A stretch of 64,000 bases of DNA from Chrysoperla carnea (lineage: Eukaryota > Arthropoda > Insecta > Neuroptera > Chrysopidae), in the NCBI RefSeq assembly GCF_905475395.1, contig NC_058342.1, positions 34,120,140 to 34,184,139 on the forward strand, read 5' to 3'. Made by a program: the position numbers and the translations under genes. Positions 46,271 to 58,915 of the stretch are shown here, one piece after another. The notes beneath the pieces were generated by a model that was not told the DNA's origin, made no database searches, and was given only the letters and a program-made list of their open reading frames with translations. Position 1 is the first letter of the stretch. Each line of letters opens with the position of its first letter.

Positions 46271-47984
46271 AGAAAATCGGTATTTTAAAATCTCAGGGCA
46301 AGGTTTTTTATATAATTTGGAATAAGCGGTGGAAATGCTTTAAAGAAAAGATTTAAAAAATGGTTAAAGGGCTTTTATTTCAAACAAGATAACACAATGG
46401 GTTTTAGATTGAGTATCGGCACCGTCGAACGAGTTCTTCAATCTTTCTATCTAATTATATTTCGCCATGTACCCAATTATATCCAGAAAAATATTTTACA
46501 ATTTTTTTAAACAAAAACTACAATATTTTGCCTGAAGAGAATCTAAGAAGCTTTGAAAAAAAAATTTAAATAAAAAATGGAAGTATTTGGTGATGTTTTC
46601 AAAAAAGCTCAATGAAAAATGAATGAAAAACCAACCCTTTATATTTAAAACATGAATGATGATGACTTGTATTTATTATTTATAAAAAAAATAAAAATAA
46701 ACGCTGCCACTGGTGTTAAAATCATGAATTAAAATATAAACAAACTAGAGGACTAGGGGACATGGGGGTATTGAATTGTACTGGCAAGGTGTAATATGTA
46801 CTCTGTAATATTTATATATTGTACATGTACACACAACCTTTTAGCCCCGTCTGCGAACTAATTTCTACGCGTTTATCATTAAAACAGTGTTTAATTGATT
46901 TCAAAGTGATTTTATTTGAAAAAATTTCCAACTTTATTCATTTTTCTCAAAAAAACAACAAGAAAATTTGGTTACAAACATACGGTAAGTGAAATTTAGT
47001 CAATTTTCTTTTTTTTTTTTTAATAACAAAATGGTTGCCTTGTAGGTTAATATACTTTTTTAATTTTTTTTTTTGTTTTTTAAAATGGTGGCTTATTTTT
47101 TATTTTGCTTGATCTGTCATTGAAAATAACATTGAAATTATAAAATTTTATGCAATTTATGTAAATTTTTTTGAGAAATACGTTTATACGTATTTATATG
47201 GATGTGTGTTGTCGTTTTAGAGGCCATTTTTCATTGAAATTAAATTTTTATTACGCAAAAATTTTTTTTTTTTATTGTTTTAAAATATACGAGTTTTGTG
47301 TGTTTATCATTTTTTTTATTAGTTAAAGATTAAAATTTAATCTGTGCTCAGTTTTTCCTGAATATATATAAATAGAAGGAAAAAAAATTAAATTTTCAAT
47401 ATTTTTTCTTTGATTGTAAACAATATTAGTGACGTCAATCGTCTTTATTTACAAATTGAAGGTATTGTTAGATTAATTCGATGCGAACAGATTGTAGGTA
47501 ACTGATTTTTTCTTTGATTGTGTGTATAGTGATTGTTTTTATCAGTCCAAGCAACCTTTTGTTCTCAAAATAATCAAAAAAATTTTTTGTAAACAATAAA
47601 AGTGCTATTTCTGGCAAGTCTAGGTATTGACTTAGTTAAATTGTTTTTTTATTCGAATGTTAAGAATATTCGATCAATTTAAACCAGTGTAGGTTATTCG
47701 ACCACTAGAATGTTCTAGGTAGTTCATAACCAGTGGTTGGAGCTCATTTTATTATTTTTATCAGATCAAAAAATCTTTATTTGAGCAAGGTTAAATTTCA
47801 ATGTTAAGAAAGTTATTCGGCCTCTAAAATTTTACAGTGATACCCTTGAATGCACGGGTATTCGAATAAAATATTTTTATTTATATTGCTTTTAGTGGCC
47901 GTACAACCTTAAACGTGAAAACATTTTGTTCATTATTAAAATTTAAACAACTTTTGTTCGAAACATACTGAAAATTTATTTAAA

Positions 47985-48545
47985 ATAACAAGTGAAAACA
48001 AACAATTAAGTGAGTTATTTGTTGAAATATCTTGTATAAAAAATGTTGAATGTCACTGCTTGCATTATTTTTTAAAATAAATTAGAAAATTTTAAAAAAC
48101 CAACCCATTTATGATCTCCTTTGGGAAGCCATTTATTCGGTTCTCGAAAATTTTCGAAAGTATTTTCTAGAAATTTTTGACGTTTTGCGAGAATATTTTA
48201 CAAGGCCACTAGCTGAAGGTATTCAAAAATTTCCATCTCCCAATCTTTCATAGTTTTGGAAAAAATGGATACCAAAGTTTTGTTTTAATTTGCGCCTTTA
48301 TGGGTAAACAGTGTTGTTTACAAAAAAATGTTTCAAACAAAAGTTGTTTCTTTTTATATAAGGAACATTTTTTACATTTAAACTTTTGTGCCATCTCTAA
48401 CGATTTACAAGATGGATCCTACAAATCAAAGACCCAATTGACCTATTTTGCTCATTTACGCCTTGACTACGCTATAAAATTTTCTGCTTGATATCTTTTT
48501 TCGTTTTGGAGCTATCGTGTACACAGACAGTCGGACAGCCAACCG
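47985..48545 (-). repeat. ~500-bp dispersed repeat, long variant
   Basis: It begins with CAAGTGAAAACAAACAATTA, continues with a middle part found in reverse at 26640-26860, and ends with AAAGTTGTTTCTTTTTATAT, TTACAAGATGGATCCTAC and GACAGTCGGACAGCC. It lies just upstream of PAIP2. Confidence 0.7.
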
Positions 48546-48886
48546 GAAATGGACGAATTAAGTGATTTTAAGGACATCTTTACCAAAAATTTGTTCGTGC
48601 ATCCGAAAATGCAAGCGCTAAAAACTTCAGAACCCAATAAACTCCTCTATAGTCAACAAACTCAACCTAACCATTTCGTAATTACAACAATACTTCGAGT
48701 CTATAAAATTTTGGGTCTATTTTTTCCGATTACCTCCCTGGATTTAGATGCTAGGGACGGCTTTGCTATCTCTCGTATGTTTTCTTGTTTAATTTTTTTC
48801 AAATTTTGTGATTTATATGTTTTAGATAAAATCAGTGTACTTTTTGGATACTTGGATAAAATAAATTTTCCAAAATACTAAAGATA

Positions 48887-50126
48887 ATGAAAATACCAAC
48901 AAACACAATGCAATTATTCGACGAAATATCAACATACAGTGAATCGGTGCACACCACAAATGGTAACTATTATTCGGAGCCAGATGATCATCCAGTCTTA
49001 GATGGTGATTTCTCTGAATACATGTGGATGGAGAATGAGGAACAGTTCGATCGACAAGTGATGGCTGAGTTAGAGGAAGAGGAACTAATCGAACAGTGTA
49101 TGGAAGCGATGTTAGAGGATGAATTACAGCAAAGTCATAATCAATCGTTGAACAGTACAAATTTACCATCCACACAAGGACAAAACGATTCATCAAGTTC
49201 TAACAACGAAGATGAGTAAGTATCCACTTCTTTTTGTATACATATTTTCCCTAAAAATATACACTTATAAAGTCCGAAGTACCTGGATGACCGAGCTTTG
49301 CTCTTTATTTTGTGAGTTAAAAAGACACAAATTTTATCATTAATAAAAGTACCGTTTAAAATGTCTTCACAAATACCAATTTGAATGTCCCGTTAATGCA
49401 CTTTATTTCGTTAACTATTATAAACACCAATAGATGTCAGGCTAGGTAGGCTAGGTTAGCGTCAAGAATGTGTCTTTTAGGGATGCGTGTCTTTCGAATT
49501 TCTGTACAGTCTTTCCAAATCGAGCTAAAGGGATGAAAGTTGATATGCAAATTGGGTTAATGTTCAGGAAGTACGTTCTGATATTCAGGATTGGCTTTAG
49601 CACTGGCAGCGCCCTGGGATGTACCGGATAAATCCGTGTCCGGGCCTATAGACAATACAATTATCGAGCCTCATAGGCCGGGATGCGAACATCATCAGTC
49701 TTAGTTCGGAGGATGTGGCGCCCTTTAGTACAAATTTATTTTTCCTCCTTTGAGTCTTCATAAATCAACTTGGCGTGTTTTTTTTACTCGTGGCGCTGAA
49801 ATCTTAGCGTTAAAATCCAATAACACCCCCTTTTTTTAGTTCGGGGGTTAAAAACTGGAAAATATATCCCATTTCAATAAAAATCAATTTTTAATTAGAA
49901 ATGTATTTTAATTAATATTTCCCAAAATTATGAATGACTCAAAATTAATTACCAAAAAAAATTTTTTTTCAGTATTTTGTCATTATGCGACGCTTTGGAC
50001 AAAGTAAGCACATCATATAGCGTAGATAAAAGCACTTTAAATCCACTAGCAGCTGAATTCGTACCAGGCAGTCGTGTAAACACACAACAATCTACTCATG
50101 TCACATCAGCATCGGCTGGTGTTTAG
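48887..50126 (+). CDS. Paip2: Poly(A)-binding protein-interacting protein 2 (PAIP2), 2 coding exons
   Basis: Exons 48887-49215 and 49973-50126 (join phase 2) give 160 residues. PAIP2 is a small acidic translational repressor that binds PABP and displaces it from poly(A). PAM1 is clear at residues ~41-75: DFSEYMWMENEEQFDRQ, then the acidic ELEEEELIEQCMEAMLEDEL. PAM2, which binds the PABC domain, is STLNPLAAEFVPGSR (130-144). Both motifs agree closely with human PAIP2 (PFAEYMWMENEEEF; SNLNPNAKEFVPG). The Ser/Asn/Gln-rich linker between them is longer than in mammals (human protein 127 residues). The intron contains a stretch shared with 17196-17230. The start MKIP resembles MKDP of the human protein. 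Confidence 0.95.
49216..49972. other. PAIP2 intron
   Basis: 757 bases. The GC-richer patch 49570-49745 may be a repeat relic (no coding match found). ACTCGTGGCGCTGAAATCTT then AGCGTTAAAATCCAATAA at 49788-49830 repeats 17190-17232. Confidence 0.4.
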
Positions 50127-50501
50127 TTTGTCTATGTCCTACAATTAGCACTCCTACAGTTTAATATTATATATTAAAAAACAAACAAACAAACAAAACA
50201 ACAAAGTGTATACACAGAGTATACACACAATTGAAAAAATGCTTCAATTTTATTAAAATATATTAAATATTTATATTTCAAAAGCACTTGTGAAATATGA
50301 TACAAAAAAAAGCTCTTATTTATACAAAAAAGGTAACATTGTAAGCGAATTTGAGTCGCCTTTTTTTTTTTTAACTTTTTAAAGTGGAAGGGGAATCAAT
50401 TTTAGTAAAATTAATCGGTTGAGATCAATATGGAAATATTCAGGAATTCTTTGATTTTGAAAAAATTTGAGGATTAAAAGACAATTAATCAGGCGTATTC
50501 G

Positions 50502-50894
50502 TACAGGGTGTGTGGAAGAATTTTCGATGGGCTCTTAAAAATATGATATTTTGGTCAAAATCGATTATAAAGAAATAATAAGGTGGAATTCATTTAAAAA
50601 AGGCCTTAAAGTCAACCTATGGGTATTCTAACTTGTTTTTTGACGATCGGACTTTCGTTTTTTCTTGGAAAAAGATGATTTTAATGTTCTATCCACCAAA
50701 TGAGGCACAACATTTGCCAAAACCTTACCAATTCGACGTTAGAAGCGATGTTGCTATTATCGATTTTGATTTTATTTAAAAAAATCGGAAATTTCTATGA
50801 AGATTAAAAGATATTTTCGACTTAAAATTTGACCAAGGCATACTTTCTTGAAAATTTGTGCATACTTTTTCACGGGCGCCCTGTATTTGTCATA
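50502..50894. mobile_element. Possible MITE with TACAGGG ends
   Basis: The left end TACAGGGTGTGTGGAAGAAT faces the reverse of TACAGGGCGCCCGTGAAAAA at the right. The inverted match is only ~20 bp and imperfect. An internal portion (GACGATCGGACTTTCGTTTT) belongs to a family also seen near 27345, 56640 (reversed) and 58585. Confidence 0.5.
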
Positions 50895-51739
50895 TATTTT
50901 ATTGAATTGATTTCGTTTCCAAGCTGTAACGTACCCTCAAATTTGTTTCCAATGTTACAAAGCTATATTTAAGAAAAAAAAAAAAAAAAAAATCTACTTA
51001 AAAATTTTCTCCTTTTATTGTGAAATAAACATTGTTGTGTCAAGAATTTCAATTTATAGACGCACATTTCTGTCTATATTTTCAAATTCTACCGCGCAAT
51101 GTTTTTAGAATTCTGTGTTATATAAATTCTAGTTTAAAAAAACAAAAAAACACAAAAAAAAAAAAAACGGATTTCTAGGGTTTTAATTTTTTTCTCACTA
51201 ACAATTTTTTTTTAAATTTCGTAAAACCAAAAAAAAATATAAAAAGATTTTTTTTCTGCTTACTAATTTGATTCAAACTAATTTTGTGTTCTCCGCTCGC
51301 GCGCCCCTCAATAATGATAACACGGCTGATAGCCATAAAAAAAAATATTGGACCGTAGATGACAAACATAGTACTTACCTCTCTCTCCTCCAGTGATAGT
51401 TATTAGGGGAATACAGTTAAACTTATTTCTTCCAAAAGTTTGTGGTCATATTGGATTCTACACACATTGTCTCTACTCAAGGTTGTATTTTTTTTAGAGA
51501 TATTTTACTGTAATTAATTTTTAACGATTTTTTTTTTTTGCAAGTCTGTGGTAAATTTTTAAATATATTGTAGATATAAATCAGTGGCGTAAATAGATTT
51601 TTTTAGGGAATTTATCAAAATTATAGTTAAATTAGTGAATTTTGAACGTCTTAGATAAATTTTACTAATTAATGATAGTGATAATTTCTAACGTCTTTGT
51701 ACAAATCAGTCCCAGAAACACATCAGTGTTAAAAATTAC

Positions 51740-52150
51740 GCGTGTGTTAACCCTTCAGATCGATCGTCTTTCGTATCACAATCATTTATTTTAGTTTAAC
51801 AGATGGCAATACTTGAACTTATCATTTATCAGATAACTGAGAGATGTAGCTCCGCCAACTGGCGATAATAATTCGTACTATTTAAAACAGGATGCTGATT
51901 TGTTTTGAGTAGTTTCAGTTTAGATTTAGACTACCAGGTTACTTACCATGGCGGTTTGAAATTTCGGAAATAGCCGAAGTATAACGAAACTATCTGAATT
52001 GCGTGTTTTTGTTTTACCGACTTTACTGAAGTGATGAGAAATACTCTCATGATTGTTATATTTAAAAAATTTTCTCCACTTTACTGTAAAGCATGAAATG
52101 AAAGGTTAAAATTGTTTGAGAGAACCTGTGTCCATTCTGAAGGGCTAACA
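51740..52150 (+). repeat. Repeat with the 15415 unit plus extra arm
   Basis: AACTGGCGATAATAATTCGT and AGTAGTTTCAGTTTAGA match 15560-15630. Downstream, TAACGAAACTATCTGAATTG and GACTTTACTGAAGTGATGAG match the reverse of 33360-33430. CCTTCAGA words occur near both ends in opposite orientation (51763 and 52135), suggesting a foldback element of ~390 bp. Confidence 0.6.
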
Positions 52151-54244
52151 CGACGTTAATAAATTAATGCCCCTTTGACTTTATTGAGAGATGAGAATTT
52201 GTGTAGGAAAATTTTAGTCTAAATTTTACATTATATAACGCCGCTGGTACAAAATGTATTTAAACTGTTTAGTACTTAAGACAAGAAGGCGCCATATTGT
52301 TTTATTATTTTATGGAATAGTTTTCCAAAAAACAACTGATCCATTGTTCCTAACTAATATGGCTTCAAAGTGGTACAACTTAAAAGAAAACAAGCTTTAT
52401 TAATTTTTTTTCGTTTTTTTCAATGTATTTCGTATTGTGCAATACATTTTTGTCGATATTATTCCTTTCTTATTCCTTCAGAACCGTTCATTTCTTTCTA
52501 CTCCCCGCCCATTATTTTGTAATACAATGTGTGTAAGAAGTTAAAAATAGTTCGTTAAAACATCAGCCAGGTTCCGTGGGTGATCAACCGGGGACCGTGG
52601 GTGATGTTTTGTCAGACTGTTAACCGAAATGTTAAAAATAAGAACCCATTACGCAACGAAAACTTATTAATTACAATTGTTTTGGGTAGCACTGATTTTT
52701 AAATGTGCCACTGCTTCGAAGTTTTTTTTTAAATGAATGTTTTTATACGATTTTTGTATTGGTCGAATAAGAATTGTAATTAATGAAATAAAAATTTCCA
52801 TTATTGCTCGAAATTTTCGAATATGTTTCTTATAATCGGGAAATACACAAAGTTATGTTCCGATTGCAAGAAACGTCAATTAAGGTTATTCAAATACTCA
52901 TCTGTTTTCGAGGATTGACTTACCGATAACAACATTAATGCAAAATTTACGGGCAAAAAAATGGATTCGATTAATTACGAAACAAAGAAGTAATATCACT
53001 TCCTCTCCATGATCTCTCCTTATGAACATTTCTTCCTCAATTCGATATGTATGTTATTTATGATCTCGAATAAAGATCGATTCACATTATTCCTCCAATC
53101 ATTCGATACAAATAAGTTGAATCTGGTTTGTCAGTTATTTATTACCGTTGAATTGTAAACACGATTAGACAAACCAGAGGGGGACTTAGGGAACAATTCC
53201 GTCACTGATTGTGTTGGATCACTGGACTGTCAGTGATGAGTGTTGATGCCGTTGCTGGAATAATGTAAATCGATTATAATTGTTACATAATTTTAAAAAA
53301 CAAAACACTAACACACTCTGTGAACAAATTGATAAATTAATTTATATATTAAAAATATGAAACAAATTATTATATAACTATATATAGATATATATATTTT
53401 TTTTTTACAAAAAAAGAAATGTGATATTTTAATCCTTTTATTTTTTTTCGGATTTTAAGGATCATTTTCACATTTAAATTTTGAAAAGAGCCGCTTTATT
53501 GTAATTGTGGGCAGTATTTAATAACTTTAAAAAAACAAAAATGAAATGTAATCCATCATTTTTGAATTTTTATTTTTTTTGTTGGATCGAAAAAAGTCTC
53601 GAATCTCATGCAAGATTGTGTAAATTGTTTAAATATCAGGTGGAATTTCAAAAAATTTGAGACTCTTTAAAATTGAAGTCTCTAGTGTTTGTAAGTTTTT
53701 TTATCGGCTGGATTTTAGAAAACTAGATAATAAAGTTTGGGAATTGTAACGACAGCAACTAAAAATGATAGACTAAACTAGAAATGATTTCGAAATGTCG
53801 AAGCTGTCTATTTTCTTAGATCTTTTTACCAATAACAGTTGAATATTTGAAAGCTCATCTTATTTGAAATTTCACTCAAAATGAGAAATTAATCGACTTT
53901 TATTCGAAAGATTGTAATTATTTTTTTAAAATTGTATATTTTTTAATTTTAATAATTGTATTATTATTTTTTTTTTGGAAAAGTTTGTATATTTCGCTTA
54001 GAAGAAAAAAAAGAAAATGTTTTTTGATAAATATTTTTTTTTTGATTGATCGATTAGTAAAATTAAAAATTTGATAACTACATGATTAGTTTGACATCAA
54101 ACATGTTTAGATTTCAATGGTCTCTACTATAGTGTAAATGAATTCGAAATGAATTCGAAAAAAAAAGCAACAAAAATAAACAAAAAAGAATAAAAAAAAG
54201 TTTATTGTGAAATGAAATCAAATTTGTTTTCTTCTATTTATTCC

Positions 54245-54690
54245 TTCGAACAATATTTTCAACCCAAGTGGAGTATCAAATAAAAGAGCAGGACGTGTAC
54301 ATTACAAAACTGTAACTCCTGCGAGATATGGGGGGAATGGAGTGAAAGTTGGGATGAACGATCGAATATTTTCAAATATACCCAAGTGGGGTATCAAATA
54401 AAAGAGCATGACGTGTACATTACAAAACTGTAACCACGACGCAAGAGGATATGAGGGGGGATGGAAGTTGAGATGGACAATCGAATATTTTCAAATATAC
54501 CCAAGTGGGGTATCAAATAAAAGAGCATGACGTGTACATTATAAAACTGTAACCACGACGCAGGCGTATATGTGGGGAGGGGGTGAAAGTTGGGATGAAC
54601 GAACAAATATTTTCAAATATACCCAAGTCTTTTATCAAATAAAAGGGCATAATGTGTACATTAAAAAACAGCAAGTTACATGAAAGTCAA
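54245..54690 (+). repeat. ~118-bp tandem repeat, 4 units
   Basis: ACCCAAGTGG.GTATCAAATA then AAAGAGCA(T/G)GACGTGTACATTA recurs with starts near 54264, 54382, 54501 and 54622. Units 2 and 3 are the closest to each other. The GTATCAAATAAAAG..CAT type of word is common in insect dispersed repeats. Confidence 0.85.
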
Positions 54691-55164
54691 TTCAGCCGTT
54701 TAAAAGTTGTGAACTCTTATCGAGGGTATGGACTAGGCCACAGCCTTCAAGAAATAGGTGTAAGTACTTCGTAAAATTATTGATTTCACGGATAAAAAAG
54801 CTTCACAATGCTCAAGTAACGTGGGCTGTTTTCAAAAACATGAGCGTTTCGCATCAAAATAATAAAATCGACGAAATTGTGAACAAAAGGAGGATAAGTG
54901 ACAGTTATATGAAATGGATTTTCAAATTAAATAGTATACAAGTTTTCAATTGTGGGTCCAAATTCGATGATTTTTCACAGAGATACAACTGTTTGAAATT
55001 TTGGTTATATATTGTGTTAGAAAAATTTTCCTAACTTGGGTTGAGTATATTTTTGGTAAGTACACATTCATTTCTAATATTTCGATTAAAATAAAATAGT
55101 AATGGATCCATTTTGATTGTTTAGACTGGGATTTAGTATAAAATCAACTCTTACGTTTATTTCT

Positions 55165-56190
55165 GTTGGCCATTTCAAATTTGGAATAAAATTTGCCTCT
55201 GTTAACAAATAAAATGGATTTTTTTGAACATATTGACGTCATCAAAATCCAAAAATTTTAATTTTGCTCTATCACATCCAAATTATATCCAATTTTGATA
55301 AACAAGGTATGTAATCCTACTAAATTTGGGTCATACTTTTCAAATTTTTGGTCAGTTTTAACCTACCTTTAATAGTTTTCAAGATTATGGGACCCTGGTC
55401 CCAATATTGACCACAAATATGAGTGGTAGCGTAAAAGTAACATCAGAGATGAAAATCTTGACCTAAATTTAGTGGGTTTCAAAAAAAATTCTATTCCGAT
55501 CGGATAAAATTTGCCTCTGCTAACAAAAAAACAATTTTTTGGATATAGTGACGTCATCAAAATCCAAAAATTTTAATTTTGCTCTATTACATCCAAATTA
55601 TAACCAATTTTGATGAATAAAGTATGTAATCCTACTAAATTTGGGTCATTCTTTTCAAATTTTTGGTCAAATTTAACCTACCTTTAATAGGTTTCAAGAT
55701 TATGGGACCCTGGTCCCAATATTGACCACAAATATGAGTGGTAGCGTAAAAATAACATCAGAGATGAAAAGCTTGACCCAAATTAAGTGGATTTCAAAAA
55801 AAATTACAGTCATATCGAATAAAATTTGTCTGTGTTATCAAAAAATCCATTTTTATACATAGTGACGTCATCAAAATCCAAAAATTTTAATTTTGCTCTA
55901 TTACATCCAAATTATAACCAATTTTGATCAACAAAGTATGTAATCCTACTAAATTTGGGTCATACTTTTCAAATTTGTAATCAAATTTAACCTACCTATA
56001 ATAGGTTTCCAGATTCATGTGGCCTGCTCTCGATGTTAACCTCAAAAATGAGTGGTAGCGAAAAACTAATAACAAAAATGATAATTTTTACTCAAATTTA
56101 GGGGGTTTCAAAAAAAATTCCACTCAGATCGAATAAAATTTACCTGTGTTATAAAAAAATTGATTTTTTGAACATTTCAATTTTTCAATT
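55165..56190 (+). repeat. ~316-bp tandem satellite, second locus, ~3 monomers
   Basis: Same family as 29050-30460 (TTTTAATTTTGCTCTATCAC, GTATGTAATCCTACTAAATT, GATTATGGGACCCTGGTCCC). TGACGTCA occurs at 55234, 55549 and 55863, a ~315-bp period. Monomers here share changes absent from the first locus (GGACCC, AGTGGTAGCG), so each array seems to have been homogenised locally. Confidence 0.9.
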
Positions 56191-56609
56191 TGCTCAATTT
56201 ATAATTGAACTCACTTTCTCATAAATAATTTTCTTTCTGCTTACCTACCAATTGCTTTATTTGATGATTCTAACGCAAATAAGGTTTTGAGTATTTGAGT
56301 TTGAAGATTAATGTAGGAATGTTGGGTAAAGTTGGGATATTGGGTAATTAAATAAATACAGCTTTACAGTATACAGTACGATCATTGTGTATTGCGTTAA
56401 AAAAACTTTGAACATTCACAAAAGTATAAATAAATAATTTAAAATAAAATATTTAGGTACTGACTTTTAATTTTCACTTACATTTCACATTGACATTGAT
56501 ATTTAACATTGTTGAGCATTCTATCAAATTTTATACATTACGTTTTCAACTGCATCGAGCGATTAGATTCCAGTCACTGTTATGTAACAGTGTTAGTAGG
56601 TTTTTTTTC

Positions 56610-56700
56610 TCACTAAAATCATCCTTCTCCGAGGACAAATGAAAACCCGGTTCATAAAAGACAAGCTGAAACATAAAAGAGTCGAGTTGAGGCGTATCCA
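56610..56700 (-). repeat. Copy of a short dispersed repeat (also 27335, 50630, 58562)
   Basis: In reverse it reads AGCTTGTCTTTTATGAACCG then GGTTTTCATTTGTCCTCGGA, comparable to AGCTTGTCTTTTGATGGCCG then GACTTTCATTTTTCTTCGGA at 27340-27380. Function and class unknown. Confidence 0.5.
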
Positions 56701-56793
56701 CTCTGACTGTTTGATGTTTTTTTGGAGTAGAATGAGTTTTAGAGAGATGCCAAATTAATTTCTTGCTCTTTTAATTATTTTTAGAGTTCTCTA

Positions 56794-57118
56794 CATGAAG
56801 GTTATAAAGAAGGAGAACGATCGCTACGTGTTAAAGCATTAGCGCGTCTGTCCCTGAAAATTTGTAGAATTTATAGTTCATTTTTCAGCCACCAGCCGCG
56901 CTGTCATCAAGAAGTAGTATCTGCGAAGTTAGCTGTTTATGAATACAAGTAGATGAAGTTAGTTGCATAATGTACAAATTGATATTTCATTTCAAATTAG
57001 CGCACAACAGCCCGCTTTTATTGATACAACTTAGCGATCGCAGCGCCTCACTTATTTAATCCATATTTCGGGGACAATATTTTCTATAGCGATCGTTCTC
57101 CTTCTTATAACCTTCATG
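56794..57118. mobile_element. MITE-like element, CATGAAGGTTATAA ends
   Basis: Left CATGAAGGTTATAAAGAAGG then AGAACGATCGCTA. The right end is the reverse of CATGAAGGTTATAAGAAGGA then GAACGATCGCTA. Arms are ~35 bp with one indel; 325 bp total. No clear target duplication was seen. The interior is fairly GC-rich for this window (CAGCCACCAGCCGCGC near 56888). Confidence 0.75.
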
Positions 57119-58744
57119 ATAATAACCATAAAATTGTTCGGGTTTCTTTTGGTTTTGGTTCACGCATGCGCATTAAAAACGTAATGTACAATCAAAAATT
57201 ATTATTGTAACAAAAATTTAAAATACTGCCGGTTTTTTTTTTTTTTAAATTTATTAAAAAAAGTGTTGATTGTTTTTCTACGAAGCTTCTAACATTTCTA
57301 GAAGCTTGTTTTTTTTGTTGTTGTGTAAGTAAAAATAATCAGTTGTGTAGAAGTGTTCGAAATACTGTTTGAAACATTTTTATATTATGGATACAAAATT
57401 TGTAAATTTTTCTACAGTACAATTAATATATATATATATATTTATATTTATATAAATCTCTAATTCAAGGATCTAGAATTTTAGCTTTTAAATTAATGAT
57501 CTATTTTTACAAAGTACAAAAAAAAAGTTTAATTTAGAGTATAGTATAGTGGGGGTCACCTAAAAGTTATGTCACAGATTCTAGATGACCCATTTGGCCC
57601 AATTTTTAAATCTTATAAATATGAAAACACATTCAAAGATTACTTTGATCATCTACTCAAAGTGTAAATGAAAATGCTCATATTTTCTGTTCAGGGATTG
57701 GGGGGTGGTAATGTTTTAGAAAATACCATTCATAAATTCAATTTTCACTCGAGGTTTTTCGAGGGGTCAGGTGTGTGGTTTCAATTTGATTTATCAAACA
57801 TGAAAAATCAATTTTGGTTTGTAAAATATACATTTTCTTTAATTCTGTATTTTCGTTTTTGGGTTCCGTACCTGAAGGGTCCGTTCAACCATTCGTCTGC
57901 CTGCCAGCGGAATGTATCTCATAAACTGCCATAGGTAGAAAAAGATGGCGAATTACAAAATGGCCGCCCTATAAATTTTAGAAGGAAGTTCCGATCAGGG
58001 TCAGTTCCTATAAGTAGAAGGTGTTCCGACGAAGTGAGACAGATAGCTCTCGTGCTGTATCTTCTAAGTGATTAAGCCTGTTCTGCGCATCTGCTACTTT
58101 TTAAGGTTATTTTAGAAAACTGTCAAGTTGACAAGCATGCGCATCGTGGAGGACAAAGAGAATAATATATTGTCGGCACCGTAATATAGGAGTATTACAT
58201 ATATGAGCATGTTTCTGCGAGGAAAAAGTCCTTGAACCATGCGTTGCTTCCCTGACAGGTCCTATAAGTCTAGGCTAGTTAAATTATATATTATTATAAT
58301 TACAAATTTAATTTAACTACTCAGCGCTTCCATTCTTACTCGGTATACAATTTTCTTTGATTTCCCCTAAAATTCGAAATCTGCTCCAATTTATAGATCA
58401 TTTAGTTTACTATAAATACGTATTTCGATCTACAATATAGTAATCATCAGAATGTTTCGAGTAAATATTCGGAAAAGATATCTTACAAAGAGCTAATTTT
58501 ATGAATATGTCGTTACTCGTAAATATAATCGAGATTCTAATGGAACCCGAACTTTATAGGTAGTTTCAGCTTGTCTTTTGTCTACCGGGATTTTTTAATG
58601 ATTTTTTAGTGAGAGTCACCAAATTAGGTCATTTCTTTTTAGAGAACAATTACTCTGGTTGCCAAAAAACGTCCATGGGTGTTGAATAACTAAAAACGGC
58701 TCTGATGGTAATATTGATCTAGGCCAGGAGGGCGCAAATTAGAT

Positions 58745-58915
58745 GAAAATTTTATAGTATGAATTATATGGGAATATCAGTTATGAATGTGGCTATTTAA
58801 GAGTGGATATCTTTCTTTACTTACGTGACGTCAAAAAACAAACGATTGCATCATCAACACTGTCTATACATGGTATTTCAACAATTAAGTCAGTCAATTG
58901 TTTGTTTTCATTTAT
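58745..58915 (+). repeat. 3' part of the ~500-bp dispersed repeat, with an insertion
   Basis: TATATGGGAATATCAGTTAT matches 28559-28580, and CATCAACACTGTCTATACAT then CAACAATTAAGTCAGTCAAT matches the family end. Between them lies about 50 bp of other sequence with ACGTGACGTCA at 58822. Confidence 0.65.

Larger units (their letters stand above)
44616..48886. other. Divergent intergenic region Ptp69D / PAIP2
   Basis: 4.3 kb. It holds LINE remnants at 44985-45440 (-) and 46080-46270 (+), an ATT microsatellite at 45090-45112, a TGACGTCA at 47430-47437, and a full reversed copy of the ~500-bp family at 47985-48545. CATACG then GTAAGTG at ~46980 could be the donor of a non-coding first exon of PAIP2, but this is only a guess. 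Confidence 0.4.

Noticed and set aside
46975-46990. Non-coding first exon of PAIP2 ending at GTAAGTG
   Set aside because: A donor-like word alone is not enough; it is mentioned only as a possibility within the intergenic entry.
48549-48881. 110-codon ORF just upstream of PAIP2
   Set aside because: It begins inside a dispersed repeat and ends 5 bases before the PAIP2 start; no conserved motif. Probably chance.
54780-55034. 84-codon ORF after the 118-bp array
   Set aside because: Lys/Asn/Ile-rich composition and no motif; probably repeat-derived.
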